Below are positions 1 to 6,544 of a stretch of 10,030 bases of DNA, piece after piece. Under the pieces are notes generated by a model, which searched no databases, was not told the origin of the DNA, and was given only the letters and a program-made list of their open reading frames with translations. Position numbers and translations under genes: made by a program. The stretch spans positions 1-10,030 of the forward strand of contig JABUSD010000293.1 of NCBI GenBank assembly GCA_021442845.1. The letters are read 5' to 3'. The stretch comes from Holdemanella sp. (lineage in GTDB: Bacteria > Bacillota_I > Bacilli_A > Erysipelotrichales > Erysipelotrichaceae). The number at the start of each line of letters is the position of its first letter. Positions within the stretch are counted from its first letter, which is position 1.

Positions 1-47
1 CCTTCCGCTTAGGAGGCGGACGCTCTATCCAGCTGAGCTACGGAGAC
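1..47 (-). tRNA. tRNA-Arg (anticodon CCU), partial
   Basis: This is the 5' part of a tRNA read on the minus strand; the 3' part lies outside the window. The reverse complement starts GTCTCCG, followed by TA, the D-arm GCTC...GAGC, then an anticodon stem TCCGC/GCGGA closing the loop CTCCTAA. The loop gives anticodon CCU, which reads the arginine codon AGG. It lies 10 nt downstream of the tRNA-Arg(CCG) gene on the same strand and is probably co-transcribed with it. The T-arm and acceptor 3' strand cannot be checked. Confidence 0.93.
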
Positions 48-57
48 AAATTTAATA

Positions 58-134
58 TGGCGCGCCTGATAGGGTTCGAACCTACAACCGTCAGAATCGG
101 AATCTGATACTCTATCCAATTGAGCTACAGGCGC
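58..134 (-). tRNA. tRNA-Arg (anticodon CCG)
   Basis: This is a complete 77-nt cloverleaf on the minus strand with encoded CCA. The acceptor stem is GCGCCTG/CAGGCGC with discriminator G. The D-arm is GCTC/GAGT. The anticodon stem TCAGA/TCTGA holds the loop TTCCGAT, and the T-arm GTAGG/CCTAT holds TTCGAAC. Anticodon CCG reads the arginine codon CGG, which is rare in AT-rich coding sequence. It is the first gene of a tRNA pair with tRNA-Arg(CCU) just downstream. Confidence 0.96.
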
Positions 135-146
135 AACTCTTTATTT

Positions 147-176
147 ATTATACATGATTCTTTGTTGTGTTTGTCA
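147..176 (-). promoter_or_regulatory. Putative promoter of the tRNA-Arg pair
   Basis: On the minus strand a perfect TATAAT (152 down to 147) sits 12 nt before the tRNA 5' end, so transcription would start near 140. A good -35 is not well spaced: GACAAA at 175-170 lies 17 nt upstream, and ATGACA is 19 nt upstream. The -35 zone overlaps that proposed for trkA on the other strand. Confidence 0.5.
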
Positions 177-200
177 TATAAACAGAGTAAAATTTATATG
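171..200 (+). promoter_or_regulatory. Putative trkA promoter
   Basis: TTGTCA (171-176, five of six bases matching TTGACA) is followed after 18 nt by TATATG (195-200, four of six). Transcription would start near 207 and leave a leader of about 27 nt before trkA. The match is moderate and is a prediction only. Confidence 0.4.
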
Positions 201-233
201 GTTTGATTATGAATGAATAATTGAGGTAAAAAA

Positions 234-1598
234 ATGAAAATCTATGTTTTAGGAAGTGGAAAAGTAGGATATGCGATAGCTGAACAGTTAAGCGTTGAAG
301 GACATGATATTACTGTTGTGGATCAGAATGCCCATGTCATCAGCAACATATCCGACGCATTGGATGTAGAGACCTTGCAAGGAAACGTTGCCAATATTGA
401 AACGTTAAGAAACGCAAGAGTGGATAAAGCAGATCTGGTAATTGCTGCAACATCCAGCGATGAAGTGAATATTATCGCTTGTCTAATATCTAAGAAATTA
501 AACGCAAAACATACTATTGCACGTGTACGTAATCCAGAATATCTAGGTGCTTTAAGCGCATTGAAAGATGAATTAGGACTAAGTATGTCAATCAATCCAG
601 AAATGGCAGCTGCAAGAGAGATATCAAAAATGTTCTCATATCCAAGCCAGATAAAAATGACTACTTTTGCCAAGGGAAGAGTTGAATTAGCTGAAATCAA
701 GGTTGGAGATAATTCACCGCTTGCAGGTAAGACAGTTCATACAATCAACAATGACTTTAGAACCAATGCTCTTTTATGTGCCATTGAACGTGGCGATGAT
801 GTCATTATTCCATCGGGTGGAACTGTCATCTATAAAGGGGATAAGATTTCCTTTACAGGAACGACAAAAGAAATCAAACAGTTCTTAAATCGAATAGGAA
901 TCAAGAAATTACGTCCTGTAAGAGAATTGATGATTGTAGGAGGAGGAAAGATTTCTTTCTATCTGATCCAGCAATTGGTTGATCTGGGAATGGATATAAA
1001 GGTTATTGAAAAGAATTATGATCGCTGCCTTCAATTGATTGAAAGATTTCCATCTATTACAGTTATCCATGGGGATGGAACAAATCATGAATTCTTACAT
1101 AGTGAATCTATTGATGAAATGGATGCCTTTGTCGCATTGACAGATAACGATGAAGAAAACGTTGTAATCTGTATGTATGCAGCATCACAGGGGGTTGTCC
1201 GAGTTATTCCAAAGGTAAATCGTGTATCCTTAGGATTCTTATTGGAACAGCTAGGCCTGGATAATGTCATTACACCAAAGAATATTACCGCAACACAGAT
1301 TGCGCAATATGTCCGTGCTATGCAGAATAGTGTAGGAAGCAGCATTGAATCATTGATTAAGATTGTTGATAATAAGGTAGAAATTCTTGAATTCAGAGTA
1401 AAGCATAACTGCAAGTTTATTGGAAAGCCATTAAAGGATATTAAATTGAAAAAGGGTATATTGGTTGGATATATTTCGCGAAGTGGAAAGATTGAAATTG
1501 CCAGAGGTAATTCAACAGTGGAATTAGGGGATTCTGTTGTGATTATCAGCAGTATAAAAGGATTAGGGGACATCAACGATGTATTGGCTAATTCATAA
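234..1598 (+). CDS. trkA: Trk potassium uptake protein TrkA
   Basis: TrkA is the cytosolic, nucleotide-binding gating subunit of the Trk potassium transporter; it forms a ring under the TrkH channel and responds to NAD(H) or adenine nucleotides. The 454-residue protein has the expected duplicated layout: RCK_N about residues 1-120, RCK_C about 140-220, RCK_N about 230-350, RCK_C about 370-452. The first Rossmann motif is intact (G7-S-G9-K-V-G12, with D30 ending strand 2). The second reads G236-G-G238-K-I-S241, so the third glycine is replaced by serine, with E259 as the acidic residue. Full length matches the roughly 458 residues usual for the family. The start is supported by TTGAGGT seven nt before the ATG. 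The gene overlaps trkH by 20 nt, a typical transporter operon, so coupled translation is likely. Confidence 0.96.
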   Translation: MKIYVLGSGKVGYAIAEQLSVEGHDITVVDQNAHVISNISDALDVETLQGNVANIETLRNARVDKADLVIAATSSDEVNIIACLISKKLNAKHTIARVRNPEYLGALSALKDELGLSMSINPEMAAAREISKMFSYPSQIKMTTFAKGRVELAEIKVGDNSPLAGKTVHTINNDFRTNALLCAIERGDDVIIPSGGTVIYKGDKISFTGTTKEIKQFLNRIGIKKLRPVRELMIVGGGKISFYLIQQLVDLGMDIKVIEKNYDRCLQLIERFPSITVIHGDGTNHEFLHSESIDEMDAFVALTDNDEENVVICMYAASQGVVRVIPKVNRVSLGFLLEQLGLDNVITPKNITATQIAQYVRAMQNSVGSSIESLIKIVDNKVEILEFRVKHNCKFIGKPLKDIKLKKGILVGYISRSGKIEIARGNSTVELGDSVVIISSIKGLGDINDVLANS

Positions 1599-3078
1599 GA
1601 TACTAAAATTAAATTGGGCAATGATTGGAAGAATCATAGGTTTTGTTCTTAAAGTAGAAGCCTGCTTATTGGTTTTTCCATTAATCGTCAATTACTTATA
1701 TGGGGAGAGTATTGGATTTGCCTATATAGTCACAATCGGACTCTGTTTTGGAATTGGTTCACTGTTATCACTGACAGATAAAAAGAAGAATATTATCTTC
1801 TCAAGAGATGGTTTGGTTGCGGTAGGACTGGCATGGATTATCATGTCGGCCTTAGGTGCACTTCCATTCTTTATTTCACAAGAAATACCAAATTATATAG
1901 ATTGTCTATTTGAGACAATTTCCGGATTTACAACAACTGGTTCCAGTATTTTAAATGATGTGGAAGCATTATCGCATGCCAATATCTTCTGGCGAAGCTT
2001 GACACACTGGATTGGTGGTATGGGGATTCTGGTATTCGTATTGGCAGTCGCATCGGGAAGCAATGAGCGAATGATGCATGTCATGCGTGCTGAATCACCA
2101 GGACCAACGATTGGAAAGCTGGTACCTCGTATGAAACAGAGTGCAGCTATCCTTTATAACATCTATTTATTTTTAACAATCGCCTGTGTTATCTTCTTAT
2201 GTTTAGGCGGCATGCCACTCTTTGATTCATTATGCCATGCCTTTGGTACAGCTGGTACAGGAGGATTTGGAATCAAGAACACAAGCGTTGCATATTATGA
2301 CAGTGCTTATATTGATGCGGTAATCACCATCTTTATGATTCTGTTTGGAATTAACTTTAATGTCTATTATTTCATATTGATCCGTGATTTTAAGGCAGCC
2401 TTTAAAAATGAAGAATTTAAAGCTTATATTGGCATCATCATCGCATGCATTGTGATGATAGGCATCAATATTTATCCATTATATGGAAATGTAGCCGATG
2501 TACTTCGATATTCTTCGTTCCAGGTAGGTTCGATTATTACTACAACAGGATATTCAACCGCAAATTTTGATTTGTGGCCAAGCTTTTCCAAGATGATTCT
2601 ATTATTGTTGATGGTATTGGGAGCAAGTGCAGGATCTACAGGTGGAGGAATCAAGGTATCAAGATTTCTGATTATTGTTAAGAAGGTAAAACTGGATATT
2701 CAAAGGCTGATCCACCCACAAAAGGTAAATGCTATCACAATGGATGGTAAGCTTGTCGATGAAGAAGTGGTTACACAGATTACATCGTATTTCTGCTGTT
2801 TCATGCTGATTATGGCAACTTGTCTACTTCTTGTATCTTTGGATAATTTAGATATGGAAACAACGATATCGGCTGTTATGTCATGCATTGGAAATATCGG
2901 GCCAGGGTTCTCACTTTGCGGACCATTGGCAAACTTTGATTGTTTCTCTTATTTTTCAAAACTGGTATTATCGGCAGCTATGTTGATTGGACGTTTAGAG
3001 ATTTATCCAATTCTAATCTTTATGTTTCCAGTCATTCGTTTACCAGAAGCTATAAAAAAGCCAAAAAGACGTGATTAA
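1579..3078 (+). CDS. trkH: Trk potassium uptake membrane subunit TrkH
   Basis: TrkH is the channel-like membrane subunit that carries potassium across the cytoplasmic membrane in complex with TrkA. The 499-residue protein shows the four-fold M1-P-M2 architecture of the Trk/Ktr/HKT superfamily. The four selectivity-filter loops are visible: TTTGSS (118-123), GTAGTGGFG (223-231), TTTGYST (321-327) and GNIGPGF (438-444), each with the glycine that lines the filter. The glycine-rich STGGGIKVSR (353-362) matches the intramembrane loop that gates the pore, and GRLEIYP (471-477) is the conserved C-terminal signature. The ATG at 1579 lies inside the end of trkA and has TAGGGGA eight nt upstream. The alternative ATG at 1621 (Met15) gives a more usual N-terminus but has a weaker binding site. 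The stop codon sits in the loop of the operon terminator. Confidence 0.96.
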   Translation: MYWLIHKILKLNWAMIGRIIGFVLKVEACLLVFPLIVNYLYGESIGFAYIVTIGLCFGIGSLLSLTDKKKNIIFSRDGLVAVGLAWIIMSALGALPFFISQEIPNYIDCLFETISGFTTTGSSILNDVEALSHANIFWRSLTHWIGGMGILVFVLAVASGSNERMMHVMRAESPGPTIGKLVPRMKQSAAILYNIYLFLTIACVIFLCLGGMPLFDSLCHAFGTAGTGGFGIKNTSVAYYDSAYIDAVITIFMILFGINFNVYYFILIRDFKAAFKNEEFKAYIGIIIACIVMIGINIYPLYGNVADVLRYSSFQVGSIITTTGYSTANFDLWPSFSKMILLLLMVLGASAGSTGGGIKVSRFLIIVKKVKLDIQRLIHPQKVNAITMDGKLVDEEVVTQITSYFCCFMLIMATCLLLVSLDNLDMETTISAVMSCIGNIGPGFSLCGPLANFDCFSYFSKLVLSAAMLIGRLEIYPILIFMFPVIRLPEAIKKPKRRD

Positions 3079-3090
3079 ACGTCTTTTTTA
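3063..3090 (+). terminator. Terminator of the trkA-trkH operon
   Basis: A perfect 10-bp stem AAAAAGACGT (3063-3072) / ACGTCTTTTT (3079-3088) with a 6-nt loop ends in a run of T. The trkH stop codon TAA (3076-3078) forms part of the loop, so the hairpin begins inside the coding sequence. Confidence 0.85.
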
Positions 3091-3102
3091 TCTATACATA
3101 AA

Positions 3103-3126
3103 TAAAAAACTAGCTTTCGCTAGTTT
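3103..3126 (-). terminator. Terminator of tRNA-Asn
   Basis: On the minus strand, 9 nt after the tRNA 3' end, the stem AAACTAGC/GCTAGTTT closes a GAAA tetraloop and runs into TTTATTT. On the plus strand the same hairpin is followed by ATTTTT, so it may also back up the trkH terminator. Confidence 0.8.
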
Positions 3127-3135
3127 ATTTTTACG

Positions 3136-3211
3136 TGGCGCCTGAAACAGGACTCGAACCTGTGACCTGCCGGTTAACAGCCGGATGCTCTACCTACTGA
3201 GCTATTCAGGC
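3136..3211 (-). tRNA. tRNA-Asn (anticodon GUU)
   Basis: This is a complete 76-nt tRNA on the minus strand with encoded CCA. The acceptor stem is GCCTGAA/TTCAGGC with discriminator G. The D-arm is GCTC/GAGC, the T-arm is ACAGG/CCTGT around TTCGAGT, and the anticodon loop is CTGTTAA, giving GUU for asparagine. The anticodon stem has four clean pairs (CCGG/CCGG), and the outermost 27-43 pair appears to be a U-C mismatch. It is a single-gene unit between trkH and the HAD gene, with its own promoter and terminator. Confidence 0.95.
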
Positions 3212-3230
3212 ATTTGCTCAACGCTTAATT

Positions 3231-3259
3231 ATAATATCAAAGTAAGGGTCATAAATCAA
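3231..3259 (-). promoter_or_regulatory. Putative tRNA-Asn promoter
   Basis: On the minus strand TTGATT (3259-3254) is followed after 17 nt by TATTAT (3236-3231). An overlapping TATAAT (3233-3228) offers an alternative -10 but with a long spacer. Either places the start 10-15 nt before the tRNA. Confidence 0.5.
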
Positions 3260-3281
3260 GCCTTTTTTATATTTTTTGATG

Positions 3282-3287
3282 TATAAT
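3282..3287 (+). promoter_or_regulatory. -10 box for the HAD phosphatase gene
   Basis: A perfect TATAAT predicts transcription from about 3294. No convincing -35 lies 17 nt upstream (AGCCTT). The ATG at 3290 would be upstream of this start point, which argues that translation begins at 3311. Confidence 0.5.
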
Positions 3288-3310
3288 AAATGGAAAGAGG
3301 GATAAGTACT

Positions 3311-4198
3311 ATGTTTAAAGCGATTGTAATGGATATGGATGGAACACTTTTAAATTCTTCAAACCATATTCCAGAGAAAACAAAAGATCTATTGATGAAA
3401 TTACAAAGACAAGGGGTAAAAATCATATTGGCATCGGGAAGAAGCTATATGCGTTTATTATCCTATGGTAAGGAATTGGAACTGGAAAAATATGGAGGGT
3501 ACTTTATTGAAGTGGATGGAATTGCCATCTATGATTTAAAGAATCAGAAAAGAGATGTATTAAAACGATTCAAACCAGAAGATATAAGGGAAGTATATGC
3601 ATATATCATGAAACTGGAATGTGAAGTACAGGCTGTTTTTGATGATGGCTTGTATGCCTATTTTCCAGAATCCATTCTAAACATAAAAAAGGAAATGCGA
3701 AGAAACGGGCAGTATCCTGAAGATTTTCCATGGACAGCAGGACCATGGGGATGGTTAGAGGATATGTCAAAAGGATATCCAGATATCCACTATATTCAAT
3801 CGGAAAACGATCTGGATAGAGAATACAATAAAGTGCAATGTATGCAGGAAGAAAAGCGGTTGGCACAGATTTATAAAGAACTGATGGATGTATATGGAAA
3901 TCAGTTTGAATTGTTTCGAACATGTCCAAGACAAGTAGAAATACTTCCTAAAGGATACAATAAAGGAAAGACATTAAAGCGTATTATGGATAGGAATGGG
4001 TGGAACAGAGAGGATGTCATTGCCTTTGGAGATGGGGAGAATGATGTCAGCCTATTTGATTATGTAGAAGCAAGCTATGCCATGGGAAATGCAGCTGCTT
4101 ATGTAAAGGAAAGGGCAAAATATATAACGGATACCAATGATCATGAAGGAATCTATCAGGCATTAATAAAAGAAATAGAAAAAGGGTTAGGCAACTAA
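3311..4198 (+). CDS. Cof-type HAD superfamily phosphatase
   Basis: This is a cytosolic magnesium-dependent phosphatase of the haloacid dehalogenase superfamily, Cof/type IIB branch, whose members typically hydrolyse sugar phosphates or other small phosphoesters; the substrate cannot be read from sequence. All four motifs are present in the 295-residue product: motif I D8-M-D10-G-T-L, motif II S42 in ASGRS, motif III K218 in YNKGKTL, and motif IV GDGENDVSLF with D241 and D245. The C2-type cap lies between motifs II and III, about residues 75-210. FIEVDGIAIYD (65-75) has Asp where many Cof proteins have the Asn of an NGA motif. A frame starting at 3290 would add seven residues, but 3311 is preferred because GAGGG lies nine nt before it and the -10 box lies just upstream. 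The stop codon overlaps that of the convergent peptidase gene. Confidence 0.92.
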   Translation: MFKAIVMDMDGTLLNSSNHIPEKTKDLLMKLQRQGVKIILASGRSYMRLLSYGKELELEKYGGYFIEVDGIAIYDLKNQKRDVLKRFKPEDIREVYAYIMKLECEVQAVFDDGLYAYFPESILNIKKEMRRNGQYPEDFPWTAGPWGWLEDMSKGYPDIHYIQSENDLDREYNKVQCMQEEKRLAQIYKELMDVYGNQFELFRTCPRQVEILPKGYNKGKTLKRIMDRNGWNREDVIAFGDGENDVSLFDYVEASYAMGNAAAYVKERAKYITDTNDHEGIYQALIKEIEKGLGN

Positions 4199-4204
4199 CC
4201 CTTT
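4181..4204. terminator. Shared hairpin between convergent HAD and M42 genes
   Basis: A perfect 10-bp stem AAAGGGTTAG (4181-4190) / CTAACCCTTT (4195-4204) closes a GCAA loop. Both stop codons lie in it: TAA of the HAD gene (4196-4198) and TAG of the peptidase gene (4197-4195). The minus-strand side is followed by TTTTCTATTTCTTTT, a good terminator tail. The plus-strand tail (AACATATATTC) is weak, so termination is probably better for the peptidase transcript. Confidence 0.8.
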
Positions 4205-5223
4205 AACATATATTCAACTAATAGCTTCATTGTATTCTCTAAACCGAGATAATGGCATCTTTCCATACCATGGCTTGCATGGACACCAGGGCCAATGACA
4301 CAGCCACGAATATCACTACCAGCCCTTAAGGCTGCCGATACATCGGAAGAATACTTTGGATAGATATCAATGGCATAATTTAAATTGGATTCTTTGGCAT
4401 AGTTCGAAAGCTTTGTGACAAAGTTATAATCATAAGGTCCACTGGAATCCTTTGCACAGATAGAAACATCATATTCGGTACAAGCCAGATCAAGACCTAC
4501 ACATCCCATATCCACTGAAAGGAATTCTTTGATTTCTTTAGGAATATAAGAACTTCCATGTCCTACTTCTTCATAGGTAGAGAAGATAATCTTAAAGGAA
4601 TGCATTGGAGTCAATTGATTCTCTGATAGGTATTTTAATACACAAAGAATGGCACAGCAGCATACCTTATCATCTAGAAATCTTGATTTGATAAACGCTT
4701 TTTCTGTGATTATTGTCTTAGGATCAATGAAGATGTAATCCCCATTCTGAATGCCTAAATCCATGACATCTTTTTTCGAACGAACGATTTCATCAATGCG
4801 GATTTCCATATTGTGCTCATCACGAACTCTCGTCTTGGCATCTTCAAATACATGGGTAGCAGGTGATTTGGATAGGATAGTACCTGTATATTCCTTTCCA
4901 TCTCGAGTAATGATTTTGCAGTATTCCCCATCTAATGTAGGAAGTAATGGTCCCCCTATTCTTTCAAAATTCAATGTACCACATTCTGATATTGAACGGA
5001 CAATTAAACCTAAGGTATCTACATGAGCACCAAGGGCATGTAATATTTCATCTTTTCCTTTGATATCTACAATCAGATTTCCTTTATTTGTATAGTTGGC
5101 TGTATAACCGAATTTTTCAACTTCCTGCTTAATGAACTCGGTTGCATTTTTCGTATATCCAGAAGGGGAATCAATTGAAAAAAGTGTATAAATGGTATCA
5201 AATAAATATTGTTTATCAAACAT
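4195..5223 (-). CDS. M42 family metallo-aminopeptidase
   Basis: This is a cytosolic metal-dependent aminopeptidase of MEROPS family M42 (TET/glutamyl aminopeptidase-like; some members were once annotated as endoglucanases). Such enzymes form large dodecameric shells and trim peptides from the N-terminus. The 342-residue product shows the co-catalytic site in order: H67-V-D69, the D184-D185 pair in FLDDKV, the E218-E219 pair in YEEVGHG, D238 in VDMG, and H318 in ASHGMERCH. An in-frame TTG at 5241 would add six residues, but AGGAGG is part of that extension and lies nine nt before the ATG at 5223, so 5223 is the start. It follows tetR by 32 nt on the same strand and is likely co-transcribed. 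Substrate preference within M42 is not evident. Confidence 0.92.
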   Translation of the reverse strand: MFDKQYLFDTIYTLFSIDSPSGYTKNATEFIKQEVEKFGYTANYTNKGNLIVDIKGKDEILHALGAHVDTLGLIVRSISECGTLNFERIGGPLLPTLDGEYCKIITRDGKEYTGTILSKSPATHVFEDAKTRVRDEHNMEIRIDEIVRSKKDVMDLGIQNGDYIFIDPKTIITEKAFIKSRFLDDKVCCCAILCVLKYLSENQLTPMHSFKIIFSTYEEVGHGSSYIPKEIKEFLSVDMGCVGLDLACTEYDVSICAKDSSGPYDYNFVTKLSNYAKESNLNYAIDIYPKYSSDVSAALRAGSDIRGCVIGPGVHASHGMERCHYLGLENTMKLLVEYMLKG

Positions 5224-5245
5224 TATATTCTTCCTCCTCAAATGA

Positions 5246-5276
5246 AAACGAGAAATTATTCTTTAATCTCTCGTTT
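5246..5276 (-). terminator. Hairpin at the tetR/M42 junction
   Basis: An 8-bp stem AAACGAGA/TCTCGTTT (5276-5269 with 5253-5246), one mismatch, then four more pairs and a 5-nt loop, with the tetR stop codon inside. On the minus strand it is followed by TTCATTT and then the peptidase binding site. The short T run makes it a weak or partial terminator, which could lower peptidase expression relative to tetR or stabilise RNA ends. Confidence 0.5.
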
Positions 5277-5870
5277 AGCTGCTCGTAAAATGGCATAGAT
5301 GGCTTCAAATAGATAAGGTCTATAATCATCCATTGACATCGGTTGTGAAAATAGAATACATCCGTAACATGTGCTTGCGACAAGCTCTATCAATGTATAA
5401 AGCGTAATGGCAGGATTATCATATCGGAATCCTTTTTTTCTAGCTTCTATTTCAAATTCCTTTGTGATGTTGTATTCTTCAATGATCTCATATTGCTGAT
5501 CCTTGACTCTAAATAGTCCCCATGTAAAATTTTTCTGAACAAAGCGAAGAATGACAGGATTCTCTTCTAATTGCATAATAACCTGATTAATCCAGAATAC
5601 CATACGATCTTCAAAGTTTTCAATGTCAGAAGCAACAAGAGCTTCGTGGGCTTTAAGGAAAAGCTTTTCCGATTCCTTTTGAACAACATAATCACAGATA
5701 TGGTATTTATCCTTGAAGTAAAGGTAGAATGTACCTTTGGCAACCCCTGCATCCTTTGCAATATCGGATATGGTAATTTCATGAATGTCTTTTTGAATCA
5801 ATAGATTAAAGGCACTGTTTGTAAGTGCTTCCTGTTTCATACGCTTGTTTTCGAGTACTTTTGATTTCAT
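5256..5870 (-). CDS. TetR/AcrR family transcriptional regulator
   Basis: This is a dimeric DNA-binding repressor-type protein. The 204 residues begin with a TetR_N helix-turn-helix domain (about 12-60) holding the family signature TISDIAKDAGVAKGTFYLYF (33-52). Residues about 65-200 are helical and ligand-binding, too variable to name a ligand. It is divergent from the nitroreductase gene and upstream of the M42 peptidase gene, so self-regulation and control of one or both neighbours are plausible. The start is uncertain: neither ATG at 5870 nor ATG at 5840 (Met11) has a visible Shine-Dalgarno sequence. TATAAT ends six nt before the ATG at 5870, so a leaderless message starting at that ATG is possible. 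A stop codon shortly upstream excludes a much longer product. Confidence 0.92.
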   Translation of the reverse strand: MKSKVLENKRMKQEALTNSAFNLLIQKDIHEITISDIAKDAGVAKGTFYLYFKDKYHICDYVVQKESEKLFLKAHEALVASDIENFEDRMVFWINQVIMQLEENPVILRFVQKNFTWGLFRVKDQQYEIIEEYNITKEFEIEARKKGFRYDNPAITLYTLIELVASTCYGCILFSQPMSMDDYRPYLFEAIYAILRAAKREIKE

Positions 5871-5876
5871 GTACTT

Positions 5877-5905
5877 ATTATAATAAATGAACTATAAATG
5901 TGCAA
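5877..5905 (-). promoter_or_regulatory. Putative tetR promoter with palindromic -10 region
   Basis: On the minus strand TTGCAC (5905-5900) and TATAAT (5882-5877) are separated by 17 nt. The -10 lies in a perfect 12-bp palindrome TTATTATAATAA (5875-5886). The predicted transcript starts at or next to the tetR ATG. The palindrome could serve as a TetR operator, but its simple A/T content makes this tentative. Confidence 0.5.
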
Positions 5906-5910
5906 ATGGT

Positions 5911-5939
5911 ATAACATAAGAAATGTAAGGTGATATAAT
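5911..5939 (+). promoter_or_regulatory. Putative nitroreductase promoter
   Basis: TGATATAAT (5931-5939) is an extended -10 element with a perfect TATAAT. ATAACA (5911-5916), 17 nt upstream, is a four-of-six -35. Transcription would begin near 5946, just before the AAGGAG binding site at 5950-5955. Confidence 0.6.
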
Positions 5940-5963
5940 CGAAGAAAAGAAGGAGAAAATAAA

Positions 5964-6500
5964 ATGGAATTTAATGAAGTACTACAAACAAGAAGAAGTA
6001 TACGTTCTTATACAGGCGAAGCACTTTGTCATGAAACATTGGAAGAAATCGTAAAGCTGGCACAGTTTGCACCAAGCTGGAAAAACCAGCAGACAACACG
6101 TTATTATGTCTTAGAAAGTAAACAGGCATTGGATCAGATGCGAGAGGAAGGCTTGGCACCATTTAATGCACAGAGAACAATGAAGGCATCAAACTATATC
6201 ATAATTACCTTTGTGAAGGATGTGGTTGGATATAATGAGGATGGAACACCAACCAATGAATTAGGCAATGGATGGGGATGCTTTGATGCTGGAATCGCAT
6301 GCCAGTCATTGATCTTAGCCGCAAAGGATAAAGGGGTAGGCACATTGATTATGGGAATCCGTGATGCCCAGAAAATCAAAGAGCTATATGATATACCTGA
6401 AAATGAAGTGGTTACCGCTGTCGTAAGTTTAGGCTATGCGGATAAGGAACCATCAATAAATCCAAGAAAAGATATTAGTGAACAAGTCAGATATAAATAA
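5964..6500 (+). CDS. Nitroreductase family FMN-dependent oxidoreductase
   Basis: This is a homodimeric cytosolic flavoprotein that uses NAD(P)H to reduce nitroaromatics, quinones or related acceptors; the physiological substrate cannot be told. The 178-residue product has the FMN phosphate-binding RRSIRSY (10-16), APSWKNQQ (36-43), the alanine-rich central helix (108-124), GTLIMGIRD (126-134) with the flavin-contacting glycine turn, and the C-terminal NPRKDISEQV (166-175). Length is at the short end of the family but complete. The start has AAGGAG eight nt upstream. It is transcribed alone, divergent from tetR, and ends in a terminator containing its stop codon. Control by the neighbouring TetR protein is a reasonable inference from the layout only. 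Confidence 0.93.
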   Translation: MEFNEVLQTRRSIRSYTGEALCHETLEEIVKLAQFAPSWKNQQTTRYYVLESKQALDQMREEGLAPFNAQRTMKASNYIIITFVKDVVGYNEDGTPTNELGNGWGCFDAGIACQSLILAAKDKGVGTLIMGIRDAQKIKELYDIPENEVVTAVVSLGYADKEPSINPRKDISEQVRYK

Positions 6501-6513
6501 TATCTGGCTTTTT
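6485..6513 (+). terminator. Terminator of the nitroreductase gene
   Basis: A 10-bp stem AGTCAGATAT (6485-6494) / ATATCTGGCT (6500-6509) with one G-U pair closes a 5-nt loop and runs into TTTT. The stop codon TAA (6498-6500) spans the loop and the first base of the right arm. Confidence 0.85.
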
Positions 6514-6518
6514 AAATG

Positions 6519-6544
6519 AAAAAGAGCTATGAAATCATAGCTCT
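6519..6544 (-). terminator. Terminator of the recU-PBP operon
   Basis: On the minus strand, a perfect stem of about 9-10 bp, AGAGCTATGA (6544-6535) / TCATAGCTCT (6532-6523), is followed by TTTTC. It starts within the PBP stop codon TAG (6545-6543). It stands back to back with the nitroreductase terminator. Confidence 0.8.

Noticed and set aside
1085..1621. 178-codon minus-strand frame opposite trkA
   Set aside because: It lies wholly antisense to a well-supported trkA, has no recognisable family and no binding site; long antisense frames arise from codon bias.
3290..3310. Upstream ATG at 3290 as start of the HAD gene
   Set aside because: It lies three nt after a consensus TATAAT, so it would be upstream of the transcript start, and it has no binding site; ATG 3311 has GAGGG at good spacing and gives the normal family N-terminus.
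5224..5241. TTG start for the M42 peptidase
   Set aside because: The six added residues are encoded by the AGGAGG binding site itself, which is well placed for ATG 5223.
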